The notes under the pieces: model-generated
What the model saw: only the letters and a program-made list of their open reading frames with translations
Databases searched by the model: none
Told to the model about the DNA's origin: nothing
NCBI GenBank assembly: GCA_021613335.1
Contig: JAJTWR010000263.1
Location: 580,001 to 644,000 of the forward strand
From: Whitmania pigra
Lineage: Eukaryota; Annelida; Clitellata; Hirudinida; Haemopidae
Reading direction: 5' to 3'
DNA length: 64,000 bases
Made by a program: the position numbers and the translations under genes
In this document: piece after piece, positions 11,837 through 24,555 of the stretch
Layout: every line of letters starts with the position of its first letter
Position numbering within the stretch: the first letter of the stretch is position 1

Positions 11837-14370
11837 ATTCAGAGAACGTCGTTGAGGAAACCACCTGCCAATCCAAGTACTTCCAGCCGCGATGCTCAGA
11901 AGAGGAGGAGGTCCTCGTCATGGAAAGAGCTCGTTACGGTCGAATGGAGATGAGCAAGTGCGTCAAGGAGAACTTCGGCTTCATCGGCTGCTCCAACGAC
12001 GTTCTGGAAATACTGGACAGGCAGTGCTCTGGCAGACCCTCGTGTTCTGTGAGGGTACTCGATGAAAACTTCTACAGGAGGAGACCCTGCCATGAAGATC
12101 TTAAGTCTTACTTGGCGGTCGATTATCGTTGCGTCAGAGGTTTTGTTGAACTTTGTTTGTGGATTTCCTTTGCCGTACATAGTGTGCGGTGATGGCTGAA
12201 CTGTGGAGGCGATGGAAATCATTGTTTATCAATTAGTGAATTAACTGTTATAATAAAATAATAACAATAATAAACTATTCTATTGTTTTGTTAGTAAATC
12301 AATATCACCATCGCTATCATCATCGATCTTCATCACTCCACAGTGATTTCCTGGAATCAGCATTGCTTGCTCCCCCCTCCAGTCACCCTAAACTTGACCA
12401 GGGGCTTTCTTTCCAGCCCCTTTCCAATCTCTTCCGCCTGCGGTTCCGTGGCTCCATCGTGGATCCTCTTGGCGAAGAAAGGACAAAACTTTAAAATTTC
12501 TCTCCTCGACTTTTCACCTGAACAGGAAATCAAGGTTTTCATTTGTTTAATTCGTTTTGCCGGCTATTTTTACGAGCTACGTCGCAGGCTTTATGACCCT
12601 GACTTTCGCTCGAAGGGGGCAGGCACGAACCAGCAGCCAGAAGCATCCACCAATTGCCAGAGTTATGGTCGCATCGTGGAATTGGAGGAAGATCATACGG
12701 GGAGAGGTGCGTGAGATATTGCGGGCGGATGGATGGATGGTCTGATGGACGGATGGAAATGGAAGAAGGAATAATTTCAGGTGGAAAAGTCGTGGCCACT
12801 CCTGTCTGTGGCGGAGGTTCTCGCATGAAGGTTATCCTCGTCTCGAAGTCTCACGCCCTCGAGGTTCAAATCCTTCCTCCATCCTTGTTCCGAGTCAATA
12901 ATCCGTCCTTCCTCATTGCTTTCCAAGGTTTTATTTCCATTTTATTGCTGCTGTTGTTGTTTTAATTTTTCTTTATTTTTGTTGTTGTGTAGTTTGTGTA
13001 TGTTTTTGTCGACGTTGTTGTTATCGACATACTATGCGTTATACTGTTCTTTGCATGGTGCACGCAGGACTTCAAAGCAGTTTCTACTTTCGACGTTGAA
13101 TTTTTCTTTATTCCCTCTTTTAATTCATTCCTTACATCCGCGAGAAGAAACTCCATAAAACACTGGCGGTTCGCTTGAGCTTAATCAGTTGCCTGAAAGA
13201 ATGTACTTCCTAGGAAACATGTTCCCTACGTTGGAAACATCTGTTGTCTTCATTCTTGATTGCTTCGAAATGCCACGTGACAGTCGAGAAAGAAAGCATC
13301 AGGGAATAATTTAGTGGAGGTCAACCCGGGATTTGAACTCCAGTCCTCTGTTTTTCATCATTTTCCTTTGATGTTGCTAAAATGTCCAGGCTTTTTTTGT
13401 TTCCATTTGATTTCTGGTCTCCATGGAGCTTGTAGATTTGTGGGAGTTTATTGAAAAAATTTACAAATCTTCTTTAATTCAGAAATGAAATAACAACAGG
13501 TAGGACTTTTTTTATTCATTTTGAGCTGAAAATTAATAATATTTAATAATATTTAACAATATTTAACAATATTTATATTACATGCATTCAACATGTAATG
13601 AATAAAATAATTATATCAGAATATCCAAAAAACACAATAAGCTTAGACATCAGGCGGATATAATAAAAATGATTATTACCATAATAGTCACGGCGCTTCT
13701 CTTAGGCAAACATGGAGGTGCTTGTCACGTGAGACATTTAACGGAGACATTTTATTTTTTATTTAATTATTTATTTTATTCATTTTTTTATTTTATTTTA
13801 TATTTAATTATTTATTTTATTTACATATCATTGCATACTCATGCTTTCTTTTCCTCTCTATTCAATGATGCAATAAATTATTATTTCAAACATAATTTTG
13901 TTGGCCGCAATTATATTTTGATTATTTTATTATTTATTTCGTTGAATTAATTTATATATTTATTCTCGATGTTTTGACGTAAGCCATCACTGTTGTGAAC
14001 AACTTCTTATGCTGATTTATCCAATTTTTTGCTCATTTTCAATGAGTGAAGACACAAAAGACAATAAGATTTTGATTTTAAAAGCTCTCATTCGATTATT
14101 AAGGTACTTTTAACATTTATTTAATTATTTATAAACACAATTTATGAAAAAAAGTATTTCCGTAACTGACACATTGACAGATGAATATATGATGTTATTA
14201 TCATTATACATTGCACGGAGGCCTTCATAAATTGCACGAATTAATATTTCTATTTTCTATTTCCTGCGTCACTTTCTAATTAACCATCAATCATGAGCCG
14301 CCATATTTATTACATACACGTAATTATTGTCATTATTATGAGTACTTTTTTTTTGTTATTATTATTATTT

Positions 14371-14456
<86 letters not shown>

Positions 14457-14478
14457 TATTATTATTATTATATTATTA

Positions 14479-14566
<88 letters not shown>

Positions 14567-16201
14567 GTTATTATTATTGTCGTCGTTTAATCGTCCAGGA
14601 AATGACATCTAAAGAAAGCGCATCCATCACGTAGTTGTTTAATGGAATGTTGCCATGGAAATCACGTGACGTCATCACGGGCACGTCATCCGTGTCAAAC
14701 GTCATCATCTAACCATCATAGTCGTCGACGTTCCATCATCAACGGGAGACAAAAAGTGGAAATATATGTGCAGCTTGTGGAATACATATCGATGATGACG
14801 ACGACGACGACGATGACGATGACGATGATGATGAGGAGGAGGAGGATGATTATGATGATGATGATGGTGATGGTGATTAGGATGACGAGGAGTTACCACA
14901 GGCAATATTCTATCAACATGCAATTAAAGAATGATAGAATGAACAAGCTTAAAATTTCATCTAAGACATTGTTTATGGTAACGACGTCATTCTTTGTGTT
15001 GCAGTCGTGGGCTGTCCGGATGTAGACCCACCCCAGGGCGGTTGGAATCAAAGGAACGCAGACGTCCTGCTGATTGGCTGCTCAAAGACCTCCGATACCT
15101 GGTTCATGCACTGCAGTGACCTTGAATGGAAGGGCGAGATGGGGAACTGTTCGACCCCCTGGGGTGAGTAGTTCAAGGGCTTTCATTAGGGGGGTGTGCA
15201 CCAAAGTTGTACAGGTTTAGTACGCTACAGGGTCTCTCCAGGGTGTGGAACGAGATCGTCCTTCTTATTTTTTTCCGGGTGCGTTTTGTTTTTGTTTTTT
15301 GTTTTACGAATTTCATGTATTTTTGAAATGATTTACGTTGTAGCGATTAAATTGATCAAGTTAAAATTAATTATTTAAAATTGATTCATTGAATAATTGG
15401 CTGGTTGCTTGATGGTTGTCTGTTTTGATTGGCAACAGGAGCAGCCATGATCAGCTTCATGACGTTCTGCATCGGCATCGTCATCGTCCTGACAGGAGCC
15501 TCGCTTCTCAAGCGGTCGTTATGGAAACGTTCACTTGATAAATAAACTTATTAACGATTTGTTTACTGGCTTGTTCGATTATTTTTTGTTTAATGTTGTT
15601 ATTTAACTATTTTAATGTTATTAACGAATCATCAATTTAGGCACAGGTTTTTATGAAATTAATTTATTACTTTACATTTTCATATTGGTATTTATCAATC
15701 AATTGATTAATTGATTTATTAATTAACTAATTAAGTGAGAAAATCGCTTACCAGGGGCTAATTGTCTTGCACAGGAGATGGAGATGGTGGCATGAAATGC
15801 TGACCCCTTCCTCGGGGGAAAATGTTTACGACCCCAAATTCCACGGGACCTTCAACCGCGCCATAAACCAACATTCCAACGTGTCTTACGGAATTAGCGG
15901 CAACAGTGACGTGCTTCATGAGTCGAGAATTTCCAACAACAACAACAATGACTCACATCACCTGTATCATCATCAGCATCATTATCATCATCATCACCGA
16001 GATCCTCCTCCATCTCCTCCACTCAATCCACTCCTTTCCAAGTCCTGCTGTTCCTGCGATGCCAGCCTCGTCCAACTGCTGCAGAGGAAACAGCAGGCTT
16101 CCGGTCACGTGGTCATTGAACTGGTTCAAAGTTCAGATAGGAGGTCATCGGTCAGCATGTCATCCGTTAAAAACGACGTCAAACAAATTTACCTTTTGTA
16201 G
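11837..16201 (+). CDS. SUEL-lectin / sushi-like / single-pass transmembrane protein, 5' incomplete
   Basis: Four exons join in phase: 11837-12139, 15005-15163, 15439-15514 and 15775-16201. Exon 1 encodes a complete galactose-binding (SUEL-type) lectin domain of about 100 residues: TCQSKYFQ, MERARYGRM, eight cysteines, CSGRPSC and a final YLAVDYRCV. Exon 2 encodes a four-cysteine sushi/CCP-like module (VGCPDVDPPQGGW ... CSKTSDTWFMHC ... GEMGNCSTPW). Exon 3 is a transmembrane helix (ISFMTFCIGIVIVLTG) followed by basic residues. Exon 4 is a cytoplasmic tail of about 140 residues with a His-rich stretch encoded by a CAT repeat and a Pro patch. The exon 3 donor (CG/GTCGTT) is weak; reading through it instead ends the protein 11 codons later. 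A type I surface receptor or adhesion protein is inferred. EVA1-like proteins also pair SUEL domains with a membrane anchor, but their FAM176 tail is not evident. Confidence 0.72.
12140..15004. other. 2.9-kb intron of the SUEL gene with repeats
   Basis: Intron 1 of the SUEL gene. It contains a long (ATT)n array at 14360-14580, a GAC/GAT array at 14790-14880 and short AATATTTAA repeats near 13530-13575. Open frames at 12.3-13.2 kb show no domain or splice context. Confidence 0.6.
14360..14580. repeat. (ATT)n microsatellite
   Basis: About 220 bp of ATT units with two phase slips, in the first intron of the SUEL lectin gene. Confidence 0.97.
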
Positions 16202-16845
16202 TATCGTCGCTATTGCCATTGCTATTGCTGTTGTTATTATTATTATCATCATCATTATTATTATAAATAATGTCATTATCAATATTTACCTTATTCTGTG
16301 CGATATTGCTTCTTACAATTTCTACATTAAACGTTCTTTCGACCAAAAAACATAATTAAAATTTTATTCCACAGCTCGGTTTTTGAGAGTTTTAACGACA
16401 ATATCAATTTATATGCTTAATTTACATGCCGGTTAAACTGCATTACTTGATAATATGGCATAATAAGGGGACGGGGCTTTTTGAACGACAGCCCCCAATT
16501 AATATGTAAATATGTGAATGGATAATTAATAAATTATGAATTTATGAAAAGCCTTCATTGAGAAGTACTAATAACAGCGACGTGTGAATCAGCCAATGGG
16601 ATGCCATCATTTTGGCAGATAAGGCCATCGCCTGCTCCTGCATAAACATGAGATACATCATCCTTGGGCATGGAGCGATGGAAAAACTGGATGGAAAAGT
16701 GGATGGAGAAATTGGATAGATTTTAAACCGGGAAATTTCTGTGTCCGTTGAAACCCTATTTTTGTTCAAAAATTGGATAAACGATTATCAATTAAGACAA
16801 AACATTTCAATATGTTTAAGTTTTTGTTGCTAAACAACTGAGTTA

Positions 16846-16914
<69 letters not shown>

Positions 16915-17099
16915 TAAAATAATAAAATTACGTAATCACTGAGTCCGACTTTTACGAGGCTAAAGGTCATAACAGAGCCTCACCCCTTTTATCGCTCACT
17001 TTAAGAAGTTTGTTCATCAAATCGCAGCCCTGCCATGAATGAGCTAGAAAGCAGTTTATGACTCTACAAGGACTTCTGGGTTAAAGGTACAGTGGATAG

Positions 17100-17245
17100 G
17101 TGAGTACATTTACTAGCCGAGTACATTTAGTGAGTACATTGATCAGCGGAGTGATTGGGTAGCCGAGTACATTGGGTAGTTGAATCATTTTGTAGCTGAG
17201 CCATTGTGTAGTTAAATGCATTGAATTACTGAGTACATTGAGAAG
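17100..17245. repeat. Degenerate GAGTACATT tandem repeat
   Basis: Loose units of 15-20 bp containing (G/C)GAGTACATT and GGGTAG(C/T)(C/T)GAG, about eight copies in 145 bp. Confidence 0.6.
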
Positions 17246-18509
17246 GTGATTTGAATGGATGACGAGACAAATTAGATTGGCTGAACCAAACCATCCATCA
17301 GGTTAAATCGACTCCATCCGAAGTATAGTTTAATATGTGTCTCATAATCCAAGTTACAAAGGTAACTTTAAGCAAACACTTATTAAATACATTAACATAA
17401 ATATATAATAACAATATTATCATTAATAACTAAGGTTAGAAAGAGTGAATTTTTAAGAAAATATTATTAATGTCATTAAAAAATATACACATATTTGCAA
17501 AAATAAGGTTATAATTAAAATTAGTTATGGTTAAAAATATTATTATATAATTAGACGCTCAACAATAAGAGTTAACTGAGACTTTGTTTGATGGTTTATT
17601 ACGGTTATTATTATTATTATTATTAAATGTTTTTATTTGTATAGAAAATAATATTTAAAATGCTAATAAGGATTACAAGTAAATATATTTACAACTGGAT
17701 GGGTTAATTTACGGTAATAACCTCGAGTAAACACTGTCTTCTTTCAGCGCCATAAAAATCCCGCCGAGTGACTTTAAAAGTGGAAATTCCTGTTTCTATT
17801 TTAAGCACCCAATCCATCAAGCGAATAAAAGCGAACATGGGAAATTCCCAGCCAATCAATCGGTGTTCATTGTAAAGCTAGTGGAATTTATACATTTAAT
17901 CTATCACGACTCAAGGATTACATGTAATTTGTTTGAATTTATTTTAAATTAAAATAATAAATGAAATTCTAAAGTGGATATTTCACGGAAGAGTTCATTA
18001 TGGTTCTAGTAGGCGGATAATATAACAGATTAAATCCTTGTAATGATGATATATAATTCTCGATTAAAAGTTAAAAATAAACTTAATCTAACCCAATGAT
18101 TCGTTTGTTTACAGTCAACAATCGTTAACAAGGCATCGATCAACTCTGTAAATCCACTCAGGAAAATATTAAATATCTGGATATCGTCCCACACCATTAG
18201 AAGGTCCTAACTTGTACTCAGGCGTTGAAGAAAATTAACGACCCCTAAGATCCCTCACCCTTTTAATCCCGTGTTTTAAATGCAGCATGGAGGCTGCTTA
18301 GTTCCGGTCTTAATCAAATCTATCGCTTCCAAGGATCCAAAGTGACATGAAACATCGTGGGTTTTGTGCTCCTCGACGCTGGAGTTTCTCGTTTCTCGAG
18401 CGATTCCCAAGGCAATGTTAACTTGATAAATACAATTATTAACGAATTATTTAAGCGGTAATAATAAATAATAATATTTATAGTTAATTAATAGTTAATA
18501 GGTAATTTT

Positions 18510-18640
18510 TAAGGCGCCATGTTCTTGTTGTTGTCCTGAGTCAATGATGTCATGAAGTGGTGAGTCTTCAGGTGGCGATTCAAGGGCTCCAGAGAGGGTT
18601 GGGTTCTTATAAGGGGAGGTCCGTTCCAGACAGTAGGGAT
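18510..18640 (-). mobile_element. 3' fragment of the LINE family seen at 57.7-59.8 kb
   Basis: GGCGCCATG, GTCTTCAGGTGGCG, GGGCTCCAGAGAGG and GTTCCAGACAG occur in the same order and spacing as the 3' end of the minus-strand LINE at 57760-57900. It is a strongly 5'-truncated insertion in the same orientation. Confidence 0.7.
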
Positions 18641-20363
18641 GATGATGATGATGACAACGGCCACGACAATGATAATATTAATGATAATGATAACCAGTGC
18701 TTTTTTTAGAAAAAAATGTGCCGGAACTCATTTTTATGTATGATTAAATTCATAAGAAGTGACACTTAAATTAGCCCAAGAAACAGTAAGTAACTTCTGA
18801 TGTCGTCGTTTTAACTTCTTCTGTGTTCGGTTTAACTTTTTTCGTTCCGATGAAAAGTATTTGGATATATCTGGATATTTTTTCCTTTTTGGAAGGGTGT
18901 CGTCTCTTCATAATAATTTGTATTTAAAAAGCTTAAAAACATGCAATAAGTTTATTTTGACATTGACACGTGGAAACATGAACCATAGATATATTCAAAT
19001 TATATTTAAGTTAATGATATATTTATGGTACGCAATACTAAATTTTGAATATTAATTATTAGATATAATCAAAGATTAATATCATTAATCATGGGTTATG
19101 ACACATTGATATATAATAGATCATACAGTCAGTTACAACTTGAAAAGCCATAAAAATAATATTATTAAATTAATTTAAATTAAAAATTCATAAAATTCTG
19201 GAAAGAAAGGTTCCGGAACTGATGATAACAATAATAATATTAATGGTAATGATATCAATGTTAACACTAATGGTAATGATAACAATGATAATACTAATGG
19301 TATAATGATAATGCTAGGGGAATCACACGAGTTGCAACTGTTGACATGTGATGACTTATTGACGGATTGATGTGGATGAATGGTGGAAGGTGAACGAAGA
19401 ACAGGAATATAATTATTTTAGTTACTTTCATTTTTTTCGTTTCCTTATTAAATCATGATTATTTTTTTATGCATGAAAATGTGCATAGTTTTCGAAGAAA
19501 TAGATTTCTTCAACTGAATTAACATATAGTTCAAAACATTTAATGTTTGAATTATATTAATAATAATGAAATAAAATAAACCATTTAATTATTACTACTA
19601 TTATTATATTACAATTACTATTTCCTTATTGCAAACAATATACTTTAATTAATTTATTCAACTGAGGATTTATTTTAAAGTTGCAGCTGACTATATGATC
19701 TATCATATAAACAAAACACTACTCCCTCAAATAGCCTCATAATTATGCGGCATTAGATCTCTCAGAAACAAACATTTTTGAAAAAACTTTAATCACAAAC
19801 ATTTTCTGTAATCACATTAAAATGTTGAACCCCGGAACTCCATGCCAGCTGATATTACCAACACTTCTACCATATCGTGCTTCAACTCGACAACCCTAGA
19901 ACTCAACTTAAATAAATATCCCCGATTTAAAGAACTTAAATTTCTGCGGTAAATTAATATATTTTCCTTTTAAGCACTTTTCTGAGAAGCTCTTGTTTGT
20001 TTTTGTTGGTCACGTAAGTGGCTAAGCCCTTTGATCATGTTTGATATAAAAAATAAATTTATGGTAACAAATTTACCATTAATAGCTATTTTGGCATTAC
20101 CCCATTTAAACAAGATGAGAGCAAACAAAGAAAAAAGCATTCCATCGAAGACAGGAAAGAAAATTGCTTAGGGATGTAAACAAATAATTAACACCCATCC
20201 AAAAGTTACCAATTAAAAACAATTTCAGAATGTATATTTGATTTACTATAATTCAGGCAAACACATTCCAATCAGGTAAATTACCAGCAGACACATTAAA
20301 TGCATAAAATAAGTTTAATATTAAATTAAAAAATAATTCAATTAAAAACATCAGCATGCAGCA

Positions 20364-23300
20364 TCAACATAAGGGATCAAAAGGCTTGAAAGTTTTTGTG
20401 AATTCAACTGTTTTTTTCCTTTGTTCCTCCAAGTCATCGAATCTAGGTTTCCTCCACAAAGTGGTTTCCAAATCCAAAAGTCCTCCCACAACCTCCTACA
20501 GATTAAATGCAAATAACGACAAATAATTATAAATTTATTATTATATTATATTATTATTATTATGTTATAAATATATTATTACATTAACTCATAAATAAAT
20601 TACATTATTATGGTATGCACTATTATATAGTATATAGTATTAATAATTGTAACTTCATTTATATAGCGCCATATGCATAGCGTCAGAGGCGCTTCTTGTA
20701 ACCATTTATATAGCGCTCCTTCCCAAGGTCGCTGGCGACAGTGCAGGCTGGGTTTCGAACACGACACATTACGACTGTTGCCATTACTGCCGTATTATGC
20801 AGGCACGTAACCCATTCGGCTATCCTGCATGCTATTACATTATAATATTATATATAGTAATGAGATGCATTAGCATTTCAACTTGTAATGAATTCCGTGC
20901 TGACAAATCGCAAAACTAACCCTTCCAAAGTACCACGGGAAACTTTCTTCATCCTCGATGACGTGTCCGTAGCCATCATCTGTTCCAAAGCCAACATGGA
21001 AATAAGGAAACCCAGCAGGAATCTATAGGTGCATTGGCATTTATTAAATATAAATTAGAAAAATTTAAACCACAATAGACTTCGAGCATAACACCAATAA
21101 TATAAAAAAAGTATGTGGATAGGCACAACTTGGTGACTACAGGTCCAAATAGACTCTCAAAGCGTTAAATAAGACACTAACAGATCTCTTAATTCCTCCC
21201 CTAATTGTGACTAATTTCTTGTTATTGCTCCACTCTGGACCACACTCGTTGATGGCCTTCTGGAAGCAGATGGGCGCAATCTCTCCGATCTCCCTTGGCA
21301 CGGGGATGCACTCGATGACGAGGTGTGGGTAGGACTTGAGATTCTTGCAAGTCTCCATGAAGATGACGTCTTCATCGTTTGCCTCAAACATCCTCACAAG
21401 ACCCTTCTTGTATGCCTAATGGGAAAAGACATCAGCAATTAATAAATTAATTCCAAATTCTTCGTGTAGCTCAACGTAAGGATTATATATATTTAATCAG
21501 ACATAACCAACAATAAGTAGTTATAGGAGTTTAATAAGTGCATAATTAAAACTAATTCCTTAAATAGCAAGAGATTATAAAAATATCAAGCATTGATATA
21601 AAACATTGATTTCTGGCTTACATTGATTTCCTCCAATACATCTTCATCACATGCAGTACTCTGAACAACGTGCTGCAACGTCACAATGAGACAGTGACCC
21701 TCGACCATGGACTTGTTGCGTGGCATGCACAACAACGCCTGCCGACGAACGAATCGAACGATGATTACTTTGTAATTTTGGAAATCAAAAAATATGTTTT
21801 ATTCTAAGATGTAGATTTTATGCGCTCAAAATAAAAAGCTGAACCTTCGTTCCCATGGAAACGACAAGATGCTTTTGAATGTTCTTGAAGCAGAAAGCAC
21901 AATCCCCGATCTTTGAGGCCATTTTCTTCTGCTCTGAAAAGTGTAAAAAATTGTCAAGCACGATCTGACATTTCCAACTCATGACACGTCAACCAATTGA
22001 TTTATCGATTCCATTTGAACTGACCAATAATAGCGAGTTGTTTCTGCTTGGAAAACGTCTTGGCAGGTTTGTTAGTTGTTTCGTTTCTCAACATTTCATC
22101 GTCGATGGTTTCATCCTCGTACAAGGCTCGAGTGGCCTTCGAACATTTAAACAATAATTCACTTAAATTTTTAAACAATTCAATTAAATTTTGTAAATAA
22201 TAATCCATAATTTAAACTAATTAGCAATTGATTGATGAAATATTTTAAATAAAATCAGGAGAATACATTCTTCCACTCACCCTTCCAGCCATCCTGTTGA
22301 TGGTGTCAAGGTCGTTACTTCCACGACTGAGTTTCTCCTCCCTGACCAACGTTTCGAGGGACTTCTGGTCGTCGTCATGGAAATATCTGACTCTCTGACC
22401 GTCTTGGTGTGTCTCAAGTTTTTGTTTCTTATTTCTTCCGTGGGGTTCGAAGGTAGGCCTCCTATCTTGAAATGGTATTACACCTCCCTTCTGGTTTTGC
22501 AGGACTAGAATTTCCTCCTCCTCCTCCTCCTCCTCATCATCATTCCTTCTTCGAGCTTCTCTTTTAATTCCACAAGAACTTGATTCTCCTGAACCATCCA
22601 TCATGGCCTTCAACTGATTGACCAAATCCTAATAACATTTAAGAAATAAAATATGCACGATATTGAGGTATTAACATATCATTCGGATGAATGCGGATTA
22701 TAAAAGCCAGTAATAATTTATTTAAAATAATTTAATCTGATTTGTCTGCAACACAAACCTTGTCTCCCATCATTTCTGCTCGCAGCAACTTTGCAGAAAG
22801 TTTGTTTTTTTCCTCAGCTGAAAGTTGCTTTGAAGGTTTTTGGGCAATCTGCTCGTCTGGTGAATTTCTCGGATTTTTTGCCACAAAGTTTAGAGGTGTC
22901 GACGGAGGATTGAACTTACCTTTTAGTGGGTCATCTCTTCTGTTGTCGCAATCATTTTGATAAAATTGATCTCTCTCACTGCATCTTTTGTCAGATCTCC
23001 TGTCATCTACATCTCTTCTTCTGTCATCCCTATCCCTCTCTCTATCATCCATATCTCTTCTTCTATCATCAGTATCTCTCCTTCTCTCGTGTTCTCTCTT
23101 CCTTCCCGAGTAATAATCAGAGTCTTGTGAGTCGTTTGGTCTTGTGAATGATTTCCCCTTAAAGGACTCCCTGCCTCTCCTTTTGTCTGATGATGATGAT
23201 GATGATCGACCAGTAGATGCCAAATAGAGTTCAGCCTCCTTTATCTTGTTGTGCAGAAAAGACAATGATCCATACCTTCCAGCTGCAACTTCTTCTAAGG

Positions 23301-23824
23301 ACTTCCCCTCCTCTATAGCTGTCTCTTTGCACCTTTGCAGTGCTTTCTTCCACCACGATAAGCCCCCATCACCTGCTGCAGCTGTTTTCCCTTGATTTGA
23401 AGTGTTCGGCATCGGTAAACCGGACCCACCATTTTTCCAATAAGGATTGAGCTCTCTTGAATTCTGTCCAGGCTAAGTTTAAATAATTACAAAAAATTAA
23501 TTTGTTTGAAATAAATGCCTTAACATAAATCATTCTTATTTATCGACGATTTTTAATAGATTACAAGCAACACATCAATGTCATCAGCATGTGAAGTTCA
23601 AATGTTTAGCAATCTAATGACAGCCATTGTTTTTGGCTCATAAGAAACGAGTGGATTGATACAAATAATATTATAACTCATCCGCATTAAAGACTACTTG
23701 AGAAAACATTTCATAATGTTTGAGCTAGTCCAATCTTTACCTTTTCCTCCGGAATTATAAGTTTTGTTTTATCTTTTGATTTACCCGTTATACTGTTCAG
23801 AAGTGAATCAAGATCAGAATCCAT
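20364..23824 (-). CDS. CWF19L2: CWF19-like protein 2 (spliceosome-associated, CwfJ family)
   Basis: Nine exons with fully consistent phases: 23741-23824, 22759-23472, 22281-22628, 22025-22136, 21845-21933, 21622-21738, 21182-21415, 20921-21022 and 20364-20495. They give about 643 residues from ATG 23822-23824 ([12 protein letters not shown]). The N-terminal part has the [12 protein letters not shown] and WWKKALQR motifs and a low-complexity RRD/DRERD segment. The C-terminal half carries the two CwfJ domains: [28 protein letters not shown], the [22 protein letters not shown] block, [30 protein letters not shown] and a terminal [15 protein letters not shown]. The HCLI and PHLVIE blocks are HIT-related. 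The human protein is longer, mainly in the low-complexity middle. By family the product associates with late spliceosomes or lariat debranching. It starts about 730 bp from the divergent UPRT gene. Confidence 0.95.
20645..20835 (-). mobile_element. tRNA-derived SINE, copy 1
   Basis: On the minus strand the element reads from a tRNA-like head with an A-box-like segment (GATAGCCGAATGGGTTACGTG) and a perfect B box (GTTCGAAAC). An internal GGCAACAGTCGTAATGTGTC block follows. The 3' tail, GCGCCTCTGACGCTATGCA then TGGCGCTATATAAAT, is shared with the LINE at 57.76 kb. It sits in the last intron of CWF19L2. Confidence 0.85.
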
Positions 23825-24555
23825 TGCGTATTTTTTATTATATATCGAGCGATCGTCGATTCAGTTTTCGTTCGATTAAAAAGCTTGATGGCAAAACCAA
23901 AACAAAATAAAAGATCCCAAACATAAATTATTTAAAATATTTGCTCTTCATTACATTGCCGTATTTATGTGAAATTACCATACTCTTTTTTTAAAATATA
24001 CAATTAACTAGAATAGAATAAAAAATACTTAATAAGTTATCGCCATTATTTGGAGAACTTTGTGTCAAGAACCCCAAGGGCGACATCTTCTCTTCATATC
24101 TGATTACTTAATTTCATTATCTCTCCGCATCTTGTTTGTAGCTATCGTAAATATTAATCATGTTGTATAAATGATATTAAAAGCATAAAGTTAAAAATAG
24201 ATGCAGACATTTGCCAGACATGCGAGCATGTTGATGTGCGTATGTTCCAACTAACGTGAATTTTGCTTTCAAAATAAGAATAGCTCATATATATGATAGT
24301 TTTAATTTCTTGTTCACAGCCTGTTTCAAGAAAAGTTATATTACTCATCAATAATTTCTTAATAAAATGAATAAAAGTAAATGACAATGTACATTGTTTA
24401 TATTTTTGATCGGTGAAACACGTTGTTTTTTGGGCGGTCTACAGTTAGATTTGGTACGACCCAACGACTTATTTATTTACACGTATATTGATGCGCTTAT
24501 AAATTTAGCTGCTAGCGACTGTCGAACGTTTTCGGAGGCGAACGTAGCATCGAGC
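23825..24555. promoter_or_regulatory. Divergent intergenic region between CWF19L2 and UPRT
   Basis: About 730 bp separate the two head-to-head start codons, so both housekeeping promoters must lie here. No TATA box stands out at a sensible distance from either ATG. The inference of a shared promoter rests on gene arrangement only. Confidence 0.5.

Larger units (their letters stand above)
16202..20363. other. No gene recognised; AAT repeat and LINE fragment
   Basis: Contains (AAT)n at 16848-16915 and degenerate GAGTACATT repeats at 17100-17245. A GCCGGAACTC-bearing segment near 18693-18745 resembles a transposon end, and a LINE 3' fragment at about 18510-18640 is listed separately. The remainder is AT-rich with no coding signal I can support. 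Confidence 0.55.

Noticed and set aside
13315..13360. tRNA-like 3' half on the minus strand (GAGTTCAAATCCCGGG)
   Set aside because: A B-box-like element is present but no matching acceptor stem, A box or anticodon arm could be assembled.
18693..18745. Transposon end CCAGTGCTTTTTTTAGAAAAAAA...TGCCGGAACTC
   Set aside because: It resembles an hAT-type terminus, but the matching inverted end was not found; GGTTCCGGAACT at 19212 is in the same orientation, so no element could be bounded.
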